Positions 22,357-33,740 of a DNA stretch of 64,000 nt are shown here, piece by piece. Under the pieces are notes generated by a model that was given only the letters and a program-made list of their open reading frames with translations, searched no databases and was not told the origin of the DNA. The stretch is from Malania oleifera (lineage: Eukaryota > Streptophyta > Magnoliopsida > Santalales > Ximeniaceae): the NCBI RefSeq assembly GCF_029873635.1, contig NC_080418.1, forward strand, positions 15,541,562 through 15,605,561, written 5' to 3'. The translations under genes were made by a program, and so were the position numbers. The first letter of the stretch is position 1; each line of letters starts with the position of its first letter.

Positions 22357-23873
22357 GATCCGTACTGGCAGCTATGGAGATTCAGCACTCAATTTTGATG
22401 GATTTGGAGAGGCTTAGTATAGAATTGGTGGAGGAGAGTCCTCAGGCAGCTATCGCCATTCTAGTGATTCAGCCTACACTATACAAGAGGATTAGAGCAG
22501 TTCAGGGTGATGACACAGAATTGGCAAAGGCGATGGCTAGAGTGCGGGATGGTCAGGCTGAGGAGTTCAGCATATCAGATGATGGAGCTCTGCGATTCCG
22601 TACTAGGCTATGTGTTCCTGTAGATGGTGAGATCAGGAGGACTATACTGGAGGAGGCTAACAAATCCTTATACACGATCCATCCCGGTAGTACTAAAATG
22701 TACAGAAATTTGTGAGAGTATTTCTGGTGGAGTGGAATGAAGAGGGAGATAGTTGAACTTGTTCAGCAGTGTTTGACATGCCAGCAGGTTAAAGCTGAGC
22801 ACCAGAGACCAGCAGGACAGTTGCAGCCGTTGTTTATTCCATAATGGAAGTGGGACCACATTTCAATGGATTTTGTTACGGGATTACCACCGGTGTGGCA
22901 GGGATTGAATGCAATTTGGGTAGTTGTTGACCGATTGACGAAGACTGCTCATTTCATCCCTATTAAAATTGGTTATTCAATGGATAGGCTGACAAAGATA
23001 TATGTTCAGGAGATAGTTCGTGTTCATGGAGTACCAGTATCCATAGTCTCAGACTGAGATCCTCGGTTTACTTCACGATTCTGGAAAAGTTTTCAGGAGG
23101 CTATAGGTACGCAGTTAGCGTTTAGCACTGCTTTTCATCCCCAGATAGATGGTCAAACTAAGAGGACCATTCAGATATTAGAAGATATGCTTCATGCTTG
23201 TGTACTTGATTTTGGAGGTTGTTGGATTCAATTTATGCTGTTAGTTGAGTAATAGCTATCAGGCTAGTATCGACATGGCTCCGTACGAAGCATTATATGG
23301 TAGGAAATGTCGTTTTCCTCTTTTCTGGGATGAAGTAGGTGAAAGGCGAATTTTGGGTCCAAATATAGTACAACAGGCATCTGACAAAGTCCGATTAATT
23401 AGAGAAAGAATCAATACAGCACAGAGTCGGCAGAAAAGTTATACAGACACTCGCCACCGAGTATTTTTGAAGATAGCTCCACTAAAAGGAGTTATGAGGT
23501 TTAAAAAGAAAGGCAAGTTGAGCCCTAGGTTTATTGGCCCTTTTGAGATACTTGAAAAAATTGGGTCAGTTGCCTATAAGCTAGCTTTGCCACTAGCTTT
23601 GGCTCGTATTCATAATGTGTTTTATGTTGCCATGTTACGAAAATATGTTCCAGACCTATCCCACATCATTAGTTACGCAGAGATAGAGCTTAAAGATTCA
23701 TTAGCATATAAAGAAGTACCAGTATAGATTTTGGACAGGAAGGTTCAGACCTTACGCACTAAAGAAATACAGTTAGTAAAAGTTTTGTGGAGGAATCACG
23801 TTATAGAGGAAGCTTCTTGGGAGCTCGAGGAGCAGATTAGACAGAAATACTCGCAATTGTTCCAAGAGGTATA
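22357..23873 (+). pseudogene. G1 integrase with chromovirus-like C-terminus
   Basis: In order: HPGSTKMYRNL with downstream CLTCQQVKAEHQRPAG (HHCC zinc module), [18 protein letters not shown] (first Asp), [15 protein letters not shown], a stop at SIVSD and DPRF (second Asp), then [11 protein letters not shown], where the family has GQSERT, so the catalytic Glu is Lys. The C-terminal domain reads DMAPYEALYGRKCR, LSPRFIGPFEIL, HNVFYVAMLRKY and, after a stop, VLWRNHVIEEASWELEEQI, the plant Tekay chromodomain-type tail. The integrase cannot be catalytic. Confidence 0.9.
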
Positions 23874-24130
23874 GAGGTATTCAGGTAAAGCATAATAGTT
23901 AGATAGGTTTTCTTTTACAGGTACATATATAAGATTTTAGCTAGTAGATAGTTTTTAGTTTTATATATGTAATCTCCCAGAACATAATATGCAACCACGG
24001 TATTCCTCCGCCACAAGTGAGGACAGGTAATAAAATAAGTAGACCCTTTTTCTTCTACGGAATGATGGAGTGTAAAAATGGGAGTACAGATAGTAAATTT
24101 CGAGGACGAAATTTTATAAGGAGGGGAGGA

Positions 24131-24539
24131 TGTAACGTCCCCAAAAATACTGATATTTAGATATTGAAGAGAGAGAAAAATGGAAATAGGAACAGAAGCA
24201 GGCAATAGACTTCGTCAATGAATACAGGGAATTTCCAGAACTCGTTGACGAATACAGGGTTTCGTCGATGAGTACATAAAGAAACTCATTGACGAATACA
24301 GGGCATCGTCGATGAGTACAGAAGAGAATTCGTCGACAAAGCTACGTCTCGTAGACGAGAAAATACCAAGAGGGGGTATGGAGTAGCCTAAATTTTGTCG
24401 ACGAATATAGGGACTCGTTGACGAATTTAATGAAGGACTTGTCGACGAGATGACGTGTCTCGTTGATGAATCTGGCAGTATAAATAAAGGAAAACCAGGA
24501 TTTTATCTATTTACCAGCACCTCTCTCTCTCTCTCTACG
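24131..24539 (+). repeat. G1 3' LTR, truncated
   Basis: It starts TGTAACGTCCCCAAAAATACT after the polypurine tract (24112-24130). A dense array of ttcgtcgacgaa-type motifs (24207-24470) precedes a TATA box (cagtataaataaagg, about 24477). The LTR is cut by a copia LTR at 24540, and the remaining part is not found downstream. Confidence 0.85.
24207..24470 (+). promoter_or_regulatory. TCGTCGACGA motif array in G1 LTR
   Basis: About eleven degenerate copies of the near-palindrome ttcgtcgacgaa at 20-28 base spacing, ending about 7 bases before a TATA box. The same family of motif is found at 32648-32852, 44313-44506 and 51097-51285 in related LTRs. It is in promoter position; the effect is inferred. 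Confidence 0.6.
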
Positions 24540-26040
24540 TGAAATTAGGAATAGCTTCCCAAGAGGGGGGGTGAATTGGATTCTAAAAATTTCTTTTGAT
24601 TCCTTTTAAAATACCTTAAACTTATTTTATTTCTTTTAACCAATTCTTGACTTGTTTTTTTAATTCTTTAATCAATCAAGAACTTAGTTCTTTTATCCAA
24701 TCAATTAAACACAATCTTCAAACCAAACAATAAATTTATTTGCCAAGTACAAGTTAAACAACAAACAACCAAACCAAGATATAAAGTATTCAACACTTTA
24801 GTAATATAAGATCTTGAGATAATTTGTTTGTTTATATAAGCCCTGTGATTATGAATTATAATTTATGCTTGCTGAAGTAAAGCCCTGTATAAATAAATTC
24901 AATCACTCTTTCCAAATATTTATAATTCAAATAAACTCTTGGTAAATTTATCTTTGGGGTTTTAACCAAGTAACGTACTCCCGTATGGTTTCTGCAAAAT
25001 ATGGTGTAACCAACGTATTCCCTTTCGATTTCTGCAACCCAAATCAAAATTGGACTTTAAGTTTACTTGATTTCCAAATATGCGTAGTATGTATAATTTA
25101 GATATTTAAATCATCCACGCAGTTGTACATGAACTGAAAATAAAGAATAGGGAAAGAGAGAGTGAGACGGAGATTTTTACGAGGTTCGACTTATACCTAG
25201 CCTACATCCTCACCTTTGGAAAACCACCAAAGGATTCACTAAACCTGTTCCGTTGACGGGTGGAACAAAACTGATTACAACATTCCTTGGTTAAGGCTAG
25301 AGCCCGCCTTCTCCAAACGATATTCCCTCGTTCGGTCACTCCTTACATAGGCTAGAGTCCGCCTCTCTAAGCAATATTCCCTTGCTTAACCAACGATCCA
25401 AAAACCTTGGAACGTCAATGAACTACAAGAAACACAAGATAAAATCTGCGTACAAGTATACTCTCTCAAAGAGCAAGTTAATACAATTTCAGCACTATAT
25501 ACTTTAATGTAAAATATCAATAGGAAATATAATAAAGCTCAAGTGTAGAATTCACCAATATCCTTCTTAGAAGAGGATTAGCAATAGGAATTCAAAGGAA
25601 GAAGGATCAGCACTTCAGAGTTCTCAACAAAAGAATTTTTCAATGAGTGAGCAAGAGAACTTAGGAAGAACAAGAGTACTTTCAGCTTCTCAAAACAGAT
25701 TTTTCAATTCTTGGATTTATTTTGTTTTGCAAAACCATGTATTTATAGGCTTTCAAACTTGCAAAAGTTTCCTTAAAGATTTTCCCTATTTATTAGAATA
25801 TTTAAGGTTCAAATAGCTATAATTTAAAACATTAGAATTTTTAAAATTTGCCCATTGAACAATTTTTAAATATCTGACAACAATGACCGAGTTTCAGTGT
25901 TTTGGCCATAAATTATTCTGTATAACTCCAAATTAGGTGTTCTTGGTGTCAAAAGAAAGCTAAGAGAAAATCATACAACTTCCATGTTTACCAGAACACA
26001 CCCAAACACCCTAGACATACGCAGAAGCAAACAAGTGAGA
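24540..26040 (-). mobile_element. Copia LTR related to C5, right end unclear
   Basis: It begins TGAAATTAGGAATAGCTTCCC and shares long blocks with the solo LTR at 38963-40887: caagaggggggtgaattgg, the atttttacgaggttcg box and aaggctagagcccgccttct. Similarity fades near 25870, and the right border at about 26040 is a guess. No internal region is seen. It interrupts the G1 3' LTR. Confidence 0.65.
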
Positions 26041-28068
26041 AGGGTAAAAATCCTAGGCCATCCTTTTTAAATTGTTCAAATCCATGTGATAATTGTGCAT
26101 ACAAAGCATGATTTGCAAGTATTCTTTAGATCTCAAGTTCGAATTAGAGCTTGGAATTGACTAGACTAGCCTAAACCACCCCAACCCGAGTCATGGCATC
26201 TAACTCGAGTTCAGGTTCTTTGAACCGGAACCCATTTGACCCATACTCGAGCTCATTTTCAAACCCCTAGGCCCAACTTTGCTTTAAATCACTCTCGGCC
26301 TAAGCTCTGTTTTAGGTAATTTTCACCTTGGGCCTATTTTCAAAAGTTAACTGAGGCTTGGCTCCCATTTAAAATAATGATCCCGCCCATTCCAAAAAAC
26401 CCAGGCCCATTTGTTTTAAACAAAAACTAGCTCGATTGCAAAATTCTTAACCTTGACCCGCTTTAAAAAAATATAACCCACAGACCGTATTAAAATATTT
26501 AACTACAGGCCTGTTGTTGAAAACCCACAGGCCCCATCACTCCCAAAATACTCGAGCCCCAAAGTCCCACACACAGTGAGCCTCCTAAGCCTAACTCGGG
26601 CTTCACCGAGTCCACTCAACTCCCCCGGGTTGATTCGTGTGAGTCAACCTGGTGCCACCCACTAGATCAAAGACGAGTTGCTTCCTATTCTGGAGACCTA
26701 ATTCGAAAACCCCCAATCCCTAATAGATTCGAGATCATCAAGTACAACCTGAACTTTAATCTCAAGCTCTAAGGGATTCAAATCACCAACTCACCAAAAC
26801 TTTCGAAAAACAAATAACTAGTTTGCCCCAATTCTCATATCATACACATCATTCGCCAAGAGAAATCAAAGATAAAGAATAATATAAATAAAGGAAGAGA
26901 AAAGTTGAGCACACTTATCTTTTTCTTATAAGTCCCATAGGTTTCAAATCTCCTAGACCTTGCGTCTTCAAACCACAATCAGTCCAGGATCTTGACCTCC
27001 ATAGTAAGCAACCAAGAGGAACATTGGATTTTTGAGTGGGAACCAAGTCCTGAATTTTAGGAAGTCTTCTAAGGTCATGGGATGTTGGAGAGACCATAAA
27101 AAAGAAAAAAAGGGGGGGGGGGGCGCAAAGATCTAGGGCTTCAAGCGAAGGATCCAAGTCGGGCACCCGAAAGAGAGATCAAGAAGGAAGGGCTTAAGGC
27201 TTCGGCTTTGAGGTGGGGTATGAGTAGCTGAGGGAGAAGTAGCGTGAATGGCTAGGGCGACACCAAACAGCAATGAAGACGACCGGAGGAACATAGACAA
27301 CGAAGAAGAAACAAAGACAGCATTAGAGGAGGCGCGGATGCTCGGGAGTATGAAGGAGATGAGGTTAAGGGAAATGGAGAGTCACAGAGAAAGCTTGAGA
27401 ATGGGAGAGTGGATCGTCGCGAAGATCAAAGCGAGCACGGCAGTTTCGATGACGTCTCCGGGACTGAACTTCGGGGCAATGTTGGAGTTGGTCGCATGCC
27501 TCTCCGCGATTCCGGGGGAGATGGTGGCGCATTGGAACAATGCGTTCTGCGAGGCGCTGATTTTGGCATCGCAAAAGCTCTACTACCCATACAGGGACTG
27601 TTTGACACCGCTAATGAAAAAGGGAGAAGAGAAGTGATGAAGAAGAGAGAGACCGAAGAAGTAGTGCAAGAGAGAATTGGGCCTTCAGACTTGAGCTCAT
27701 AGAACAGAGAGGAATGAAAGAAGAATGGAGAGATTTTCAGAGAGGAAGAAAAATTTAAAAGTGAAAATGGATGGGAGTAAGAATTTTTGGTTTTTGTATG
27801 CTTGTTTTTAGGACAGTTAAAGCACGACACGTGACGCTCTCTCCTCCGCAGGTTCAAAGCCTCATGTGGATTATTCTTGACCACATGATGCTTGTTTCTT
27901 AGGGACGACATGGATTACACCACATCCCTAATCCATGCCACCACAACTCGCCGCACTCACAGAGCGCCACATGGCATGGTCTTGACGAGACCTTAAATTG
28001 ATTGACCCCCTTTGTATACTGGTTATTCCCCGAACTGATTTGGTCCCCTGAACCAGTGTGAAACCGGT
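26041..28068. other. Unclassified 2-kb block, locally GC-richer
   Basis: No LTR family or transposon domain is recognised. 26160-26700 is rich in ggccca and cgag words. 27100-27130 has a long G run. 27240-27720 is clearly richer in GC than its neighbours and holds the open frame described below. It lies between two copia LTRs inside LTR G2, so it is itself probably part of a mobile element, possibly one carrying a captured gene piece (inference). Confidence 0.4.
27248..27637 (+). CDS. Hypothetical 129-residue protein, possible captured gene fragment
   Basis: ATG to TGA without interruption. The N-terminal 60 residues are charged and probably helical (EEARMLGSMKEMRLREMESH). The second half is hydrophobic and ordered-looking: EWIVAKIKASTAVSMTSPGL, then LELVACLSAIPGEMVAHWNN and LYYPYRDCLTPLMKK. 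I do not recognise the family. Composition is unlike the AT-rich surroundings and the amino-acid mix is protein-like, which favours a real or recently captured coding piece over chance. A long - strand frame overlaps it (27426-27911) but is Ser/Pro-rich and less convincing. No introns or promoter could be assigned. Confidence 0.4.
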   Translation: MARATPNSNEDDRRNIDNEEETKTALEEARMLGSMKEMRLREMESHRESLRMGEWIVAKIKASTAVSMTSPGLNFGAMLELVACLSAIPGEMVAHWNNAFCEALILASQKLYYPYRDCLTPLMKKGEEK

Positions 28069-30000
28069 TGTTGACCTTATAGGTCACGCTCGGTTTTGAT
28101 TAATGACAAATACTCATTGTATTTAGTGGGTGCTTGAGGCTTTGTGCAAGAACGTAAATTAGCAGATCATAATGCACATGGAGAGAGTGAAACTTGAAGA
28201 CCCAATTATTATGTTGTAATATAATTCATTCATGGAAAGGGTCTGTAATAGTAATTAGGGTTTTTTGTATGTAATAATCACACACATCATATGCATGGTC
28301 AAATATGTAAACTCAAAATGAAAATGACCTTAAAAAGACCTTAGGGATTATCCTTCGGTCGACCGACACTGAATTTTTTTGGTGTTTTCAAAAAGGACCT
28401 GAAAGTGATCCTAGGACACTCACCTTTACACTTGTATGTTTTAGGTACTTTAATAGGGTGATTGTGTATTGAAATAGGACCAAAATGCACACTTTGTGCA
28501 CTTTCGGTCAACTGGCAGATGCAGTTCATTCTATACCTGATCGACAGAATCCGGTCTGGGTCAACCAGTTGACCACAGTTCGATCGACTATGTCATAATA
28601 GTTCATTTGACCCTGGTTGACCGAAACCTCTTGAAGTCAACGGTTTGACTTCTTGGTCGATCGAGACCTTTTTGAACTACACCAACCTAGTCGACCGAGT
28701 TCCCACGTGTGGGAACCCAACAGTCTGGTCGATCGACTAAGTAGTCCATTTTCATCCTGGTCGACCGAACCGCGCAATTTTGAAAAATCGCCCTTCTTGG
28801 TCGACCGATCTTGAAGTTCAAAACTGGCCTGGTCGACCGACCCATAAAAACTTCGATCGATCAAAAGTATTCTGGTCGACAGGTGCTCTCAGATTGCCCT
28901 GCATTTTTACCATGGTTAACTTATTTTTATTAGGGTTAAAATATTTAAAACATCATTAATTTTTTCTAATAATCTCGGCTATGTCCCCAACGGTTATAAT
29001 TCATATGATGTCTATAAATACCCCTTCGTTTGGGAAAATTAGGAACTTGATTAGCAAACAAATCCAAAATTTTCTCTCAAGGAAAATACTCTCTACTACT
29101 CCTACTCTCTCTCAAACCACTCAATCTTATCTTTTACAACTTTCCATATCCTCTGCAAGTGTATTGAGTGTTTATGCAAAGACGTTTGCTCTCCCATTTG
29201 TGTTTGATTGATTTGATTTTTACGAGAGCAAAACCTAAGTGTTCTTAGGGGGCTTTGCTCATTAGCCTATCCAAAAAAGACTTGTATTGAACTTTCGAGT
29301 GTTGCATTTTTGTTGCAATAACTTAGGAAGTTTGTATTTGTTTTAGGTTGCAAAACTTTTTTAAAACATACTCAAATATCTTGTGTGATTTATACTTGAT
29401 ATACCTATGAGAAGATATTTGTGTTTGTGATATTAATCTTTGTGCAATATTTATTCACTCACATATTATTTGCTGAATACAAAGATTACATATCTTTTGC
29501 AAACCAAGCATATACGCTATATTCATGATTGAGATATCCTACTGTTTGATACATTTGAAATTTGCTTGACATCTTTGTGTGAATCTGTTGATTGAAAATC
29601 TTGAGATTCAAAGATTTTTTGTTGATACTCTCATGCACTCATTATACTAATAGAAAATACATTTGAGAGTTGAACTATTGGATCACACTGAGCTTACATA
29701 TTAAATCATTTGTGGTGTATGTGATTGAACGCATTTGGGTACATATCTGCTTTACTTGAAAACACTTTTATCTGTACCTTTTGATTGTAAAATCTGAGTG
29801 TTTCTAGGCGTGGCCTGAGGGGGTGGTAATCCAGTTGGTAAAGATTATTGTAAAGATTGAGGTTAGCTCTGTGCTAATTGACCTAGTTTGTATAGGTGCC
29901 GCTCCACTCGCTTAAGTGAGCAAGTTATAGTGGTAATCCTTATACTTGTTAGCCAAGGTGGGAACGTAGGCAATTGGCCGAACCTCGATAACATTCCTTC
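28069..30000 (+). mobile_element. SIRE-like copia LTR, + orientation, 3' end missing
   Basis: It starts TGTTGACCTTATAGGTCAC, nearly the same as the - strand start of the C2 LTR (TGTTGACCTTATTGGTCAC). Downstream it shares the ctcgcttaagtgagc, ggtgccgctcc, gggaacgtaggc and cctcgataacattcc landmarks with C2, in the opposite orientation. It has a motif array (28352-28885) and a TATA box (ctataaata, 29012-29020). It stops near 30000, where LTR G2 resumes, so the terminal part is deleted. Confidence 0.75.
28352..28885 (+). promoter_or_regulatory. GGTCGACCGA motif array
   Basis: About fourteen copies of (t)ggtcgaccga or variants with CGATCGA or CAACC, at irregular spacing, ending about 125 bases before the TATA box of this LTR. 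Copies are better preserved than in C2, suggesting a younger insertion. Confidence 0.6.
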
Positions 30001-31730
30001 TAAAAAATATTTTATTGTTAGAAAATCATATTGACACTTGAAAGATCATAAAAATTAGAAAATGATACCAATAATCCAAAAGATTTCTCTAGGTTAGGAA
30101 ATTATTTTTTGTACTTAGGAAAAATCATAAAAATTCACAAAAATTCTAAAAATCATAAAACTCGGGACAAATTTTAAAGATATTTTTGGGACTTGATTTT
30201 CATCATTTTGCCTAATTGTCTTTGCATTATTTAAAATTCGAGAAAAATTACAAAAAATCATAAAAATGAATTTTGAGGCTAGAAAAATGTTTTTATGTTT
30301 ATGAAAATCACCAAAAAATCTAGAAAAATCAAAGGAAATATTTTCGAGGTCTAGAAAATTATTTTCATCCCGAATGAAGTCCTAAACCTCCCAGAATAGT
30401 ATTTGTCCTTATTTAGAAAAACCCTACAAAAATCAAAAATCTCGAGAGTGTATTTTGTACTCTATTTTCTATATTTTCCAATCCTAATAATTTAAAAGGG
30501 TGACATGAGCTCTTCGGAGTATGATATGCTCCGGTACTGAGGGAATACTTATATTGTATTTAACTTATGCCTTTCTTTTTGAAAGGGAGTAATTTCAAAG
30601 GCTTATTAAATTTGATTTACGGGATACTTTTTAATTAATTAGGTATCATTCGTAGAATGGGCGTGTAAGGGGTGCTAATATCTTCTCCTAGTATAACCAA
30701 ACTCCCAAGCTCGACTCTGGTAACATAGACTAATTCTACCCTTAATTGGGTAGTGATCGAATGTTATAACCACACTCCAAAAGGTTAGTGGTAACTCCAT
30801 CAGACTTTGTTTTCCACGAAAATATTATTTTAAAACCATCTTTTCCAGTTCGCATACCCCGGGCCAACACACTTGGTGTTTCTGCCCTACGTAGGAGAAC
30901 ATCGCGACACCTGTCAATCACAGCGGAAACCTAAGCAGTAGTAAATATAAATCACATTCTCAAAACCATAGAATACATAATACCAGAGTCTACCATAATC
31001 CCATAATACTGTATTTATATACAATCTCCAAAAATGCCAAAATAAACCTAGGATCATACAACAAAAATCTCCTGATCCTAGTACAACACTTACCCTCCTA
31101 GCTGGGTAACTTAATAAACTCAACGGCGGCCACGTCCCATCGGTCTCTTAGGGTCTCCTGAAAATTAATTAAGTTCGGGGGTGAGACACTTCTCAGTAAG
31201 GGAAAATAAACTAAATACAGCTGTGTGGCAACATGAACATTTAATGATAATATAGATATATGGTACATTCTTCATACTAGAAAACATTCATCATTTAATA
31301 ACTGTAAAAGCATATACTTTCATATTCTATAAATCATACTAATCATAATTGTCAGGTATAGCTAATAATACCGAAAACATACCCAAGATGAATAGCTAGC
31401 TAATGTCATGTATTACCCCCCTAATGGGTTGTGCAGCCCGAAGACAGGACCCAACAATGGCTGGCCGACCACTACCGAGTAAAAAATGTCTGTAAGTACG
31501 ATGGGCCTGCCACACCCTGATCCGGACTACCAGGTGGACGTCCACACTCTACTGAAAGCCACATCGACTATCAATCTCTCACCCCCTCGTGGGGTGGTTA
31601 GCACCAATCTGATCATAGATATCTGATCTATAAGCTACGGTACCGAGCTCCTGAACTGAACTAAACTAACATTCGGGTTTTGATAACACATAATACATGA
31701 TAATATAGCATTTTTCATAATTTCATAAAT

Positions 31731-31932
31731 ACGGCCTCGCGCCGAAAGCATTTCATACATACGGCCTCACGCCGAACATTTCATACATACGGTCTCGCGG
31801 CGAACATTTCATGCATACGGCCTCACCCCGAACATTTCATAAATACGACCTCGTGCCAAACATTTCATAAATACGGCCTCGTGCCAAAATTATTTTATAT
31901 ATACACGGCCTCGCACTGGAATCATTTCAAGT
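31731..31932. repeat. 28-30 bp tandem repeat, 7 copies
   Basis: Units begin at 31731, 31761, 31789, 31817, 31845, 31873 and 31905, each acggcctcgcgccgaacatt or a variant followed by tcataaat. They are contiguous, with no spacers. It lies inside solo LTR G4. Confidence 0.9.
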
Positions 31933-32647
31933 ATATACATTATGAAAATAAATCAATTATCATGTATTTGTCAAAGTCATCATAACATAATGTATCATTT
32001 CATAATACCTAAAAACATGTTTTACTCGTAAAATCTTCCATGTCATAATACTTTTCATGAAAAATAACATTCATACCACACAAAGCTAGGTAAATCATAC
32101 ATTTCATTCTAAAATCATAATTTCCTTACAACAACAGTATTTTCCCAAATAAGCATTTATTCCATAATATTAAAATATCGTACATATTTTTCAGAAAATC
32201 AATTTGCTCATAAATAATAGTAATTTGCATGAAAAATAACTGCTTTAGTTTATTCCCTTACTTGGCTACTGAGAAAGCCCCTAAAAATCTCGATCTAACA
32301 CCCGTAGGGTTTCCTGAACAATGCCCTAAAATGACAACCCCCAGAATTAAACATCAGTATTTCTTCATAAATATAATTTCCTACAACTATGGTAAGACCA
32401 AATTTAGCATAAAAAGCCTTACCTCAACTTAAGGACGAATTTCAACTTAGCTCCACTGACGATCTGCTCCTGAAAATATGGAGAGAACTTCTCTAGGAGT
32501 GTCGTAGTGACTTCAGATCGTCGAACCGGCGTAAATCCGACCCGAAATCAAAGAGAGAAGGAGAGGGAACCAAAAGGAGGAGAGACGGGAAGTTTTTGCG
32601 TTGAATTTCATAAAAAATCTGAGTTTTTCACTATTTATAGGGCTAGA

Positions 32648-32852
32648 TTCGTCGATGAGCCATGTCATCTCGTCGACGAGTCCTTTAATAATTTCGTCGA
32701 AGAAACCCATTCCTCGTCGACAGTCTAAACGTCGACTAAATTTAGACTGCCCAAAACCTTTCTCGGTATTTCCTTGTCGACGAAACTTGGCTTCATCAAC
32801 GAGGCCCTCTTATACCCTCATCGACTAACCCCGTATTCGTCGACGAGGCCCT
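32648..32852 (-). promoter_or_regulatory. TCGTCGACGA motif array in G4
   Basis: About nine variants (cgtcgatgag, cgtcgacgag, cgtcgaagaa and others), starting about 8 bases from the TATA box on the - strand. Same arrangement as in G1, G5 and G6. Confidence 0.6.
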
Positions 32853-32971
32853 GATAATTTCTCTTGGTTATTCCTTCCAAAGTGCGATGTCATCGACTTC
32901 CTTCTTCTATTACTGTTTCCATTTCCCTTCCTCTTTATTATTTAAATCCCATTATTATTCAGGTTGTCATA

Positions 32972-33740
32972 GACCATGGTAGCAAAATCAAAGTATAATT
33001 GGGGTAATTTAGATTGGTTACGCATAAGAAATATCCAGGTGTAACGGGAGAAATCATTAATAAAAATGACAAAATATCGGGAGCTTCCCATAGTAGCAAT
33101 GGGAGATAGGCCCCAAACATTAGAGTTAATTAAGTCAAATGGCGGAGAAGAAAAAAAAGTCAATTTTGTAAAATGGCAATGCCGATTGTTCTGCAAGTTG
33201 ACCAGGAAGATAGTCAAATTGTTCTTTATTAACAAGTCCCAAATTTCCACTAGACACTAAAGTTTGGAGGCAACCAACAGACGTATGACCAAGACGAGCA
33301 TGCCAAAGACTGATGGATGGTGTGCATAATATTGGAGCAGTTGTCTAAACTGATGAGGAGAAACGAGATGGGATGTGAAGATTAATGAGCTCAAATATTC
33401 GTCCAACCTTACAACCTATCCCAAGAGTTTGTCCCGTGTGTGCATCCTGTACGCAACAACCAGAAGCAAAAAAAATAACGGCTAAATCAAAATCACATAA
33501 TTGACCAACAGATATAAGATTGAGAGTGAGTTGAGGAATACAATAAGTATTAGGAAGAGAAGTATTTAAGGTTGAAATTTTTTCAATATGACTCACATTC
33601 ATAGGAGAACCATCAGCAGTTTGAATGGCTAGAGTATGTCTAGCAAGACGTTTGGTGGAAAAGAGGGTGGAATCAGGTGTCATGTGATTACAACGTGTAG
33701 AGTCAAAGAACCAAGATGAATTACCTGATGTGATTGACAT
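32972..33740 (-). pseudogene. C1 protease and integrase N-terminal part
   Basis: 33740-33345 reads SSWFFDSTRCNHMTPDSTLF, where copia protease has DSGASNHMT; the triad Gly is Thr-shifted (DST), so it is probably inactive. It goes on with the family-typical SVGQLCDFDLAVIFFASGC. After a break near 33345-33255, 33250-32972 carries SPPFDLINSNVWGLSP and SSRYFVIFINDFSRYTW, the first catalytic Asp region of integrase. It ends at YFDFATMV, where LTR G4 is inserted. Confidence 0.85.

Larger units (their letters stand above)
19549..24539 (+). mobile_element. Gypsy G1 (Tekay/Del-like chromovirus), deletion derivative
   Basis: A Ty3/gypsy element with gag, protease, RT, RNase H and integrase in gypsy order on the + strand. 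The 3' LTR starts at 24131 (TGTAACGTCCCC). The left end keeps only the first 79 bases of a matching LTR (19549-19627), fused to gag, so the rest of the 5' LTR, the primer site and the gag N-terminus are deleted. The stretch attttataaggaggggagga before the 3' LTR is the typical Tekay polypurine tract. The 3' LTR is cut at 24539 by a copia LTR. Stops and frameshifts are frequent. Confidence 0.88.
18575..30909 (+). mobile_element. Gypsy-type LTR G2, split into 18575-19152 and about 30002-30909
   Basis: The left piece begins TGTAGACACCTTAATTTTTACC. The right piece ends with a conserved plant gypsy LTR tail: gtgctaatatcttctcctag, ccccgggccaacacac and GTAGGAGAACATCGCGACA. No gag or pol of this family is visible, so it looks like a solo LTR of about 1.5 kb, opened by an 11-kb block (19153 to about 30001) of other elements. 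No target duplication is found; about 200 bp of the C1 integrase are missing at this site. Confidence 0.55.
30912..32971 (-). mobile_element. Solo gypsy LTR G4 inside C1 integrase
   Basis: + strand start TGTCAATCACAGCGGAAACC, + strand end AGGTTGTCATA. Read on the - strand it begins TATGACAACCTGAATAAT and matches the G5 LTR start (gggtcactaca side) in the following tttaaataataa and aaagaggaagg blocks. It has a tandem repeat (31731-31932), a TATA box on the - strand (plus ctatttatag, about 32630) and the TCGTCGACGA array. The right flank is GACCA and the left GACAC, not a clear duplication. No coding sequence. Confidence 0.75.

Noticed and set aside
27426..27911. 161-codon - strand frame
   Set aside because: Ser/Pro-rich composition typical of the complement of an acidic, Arg/Glu-rich + strand coding region; the + strand frame is more convincing.
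28637..28864. - strand frame with repeated RST and VDQ words
   Set aside because: Generated by the GGTCGACCGA motif array in an LTR.
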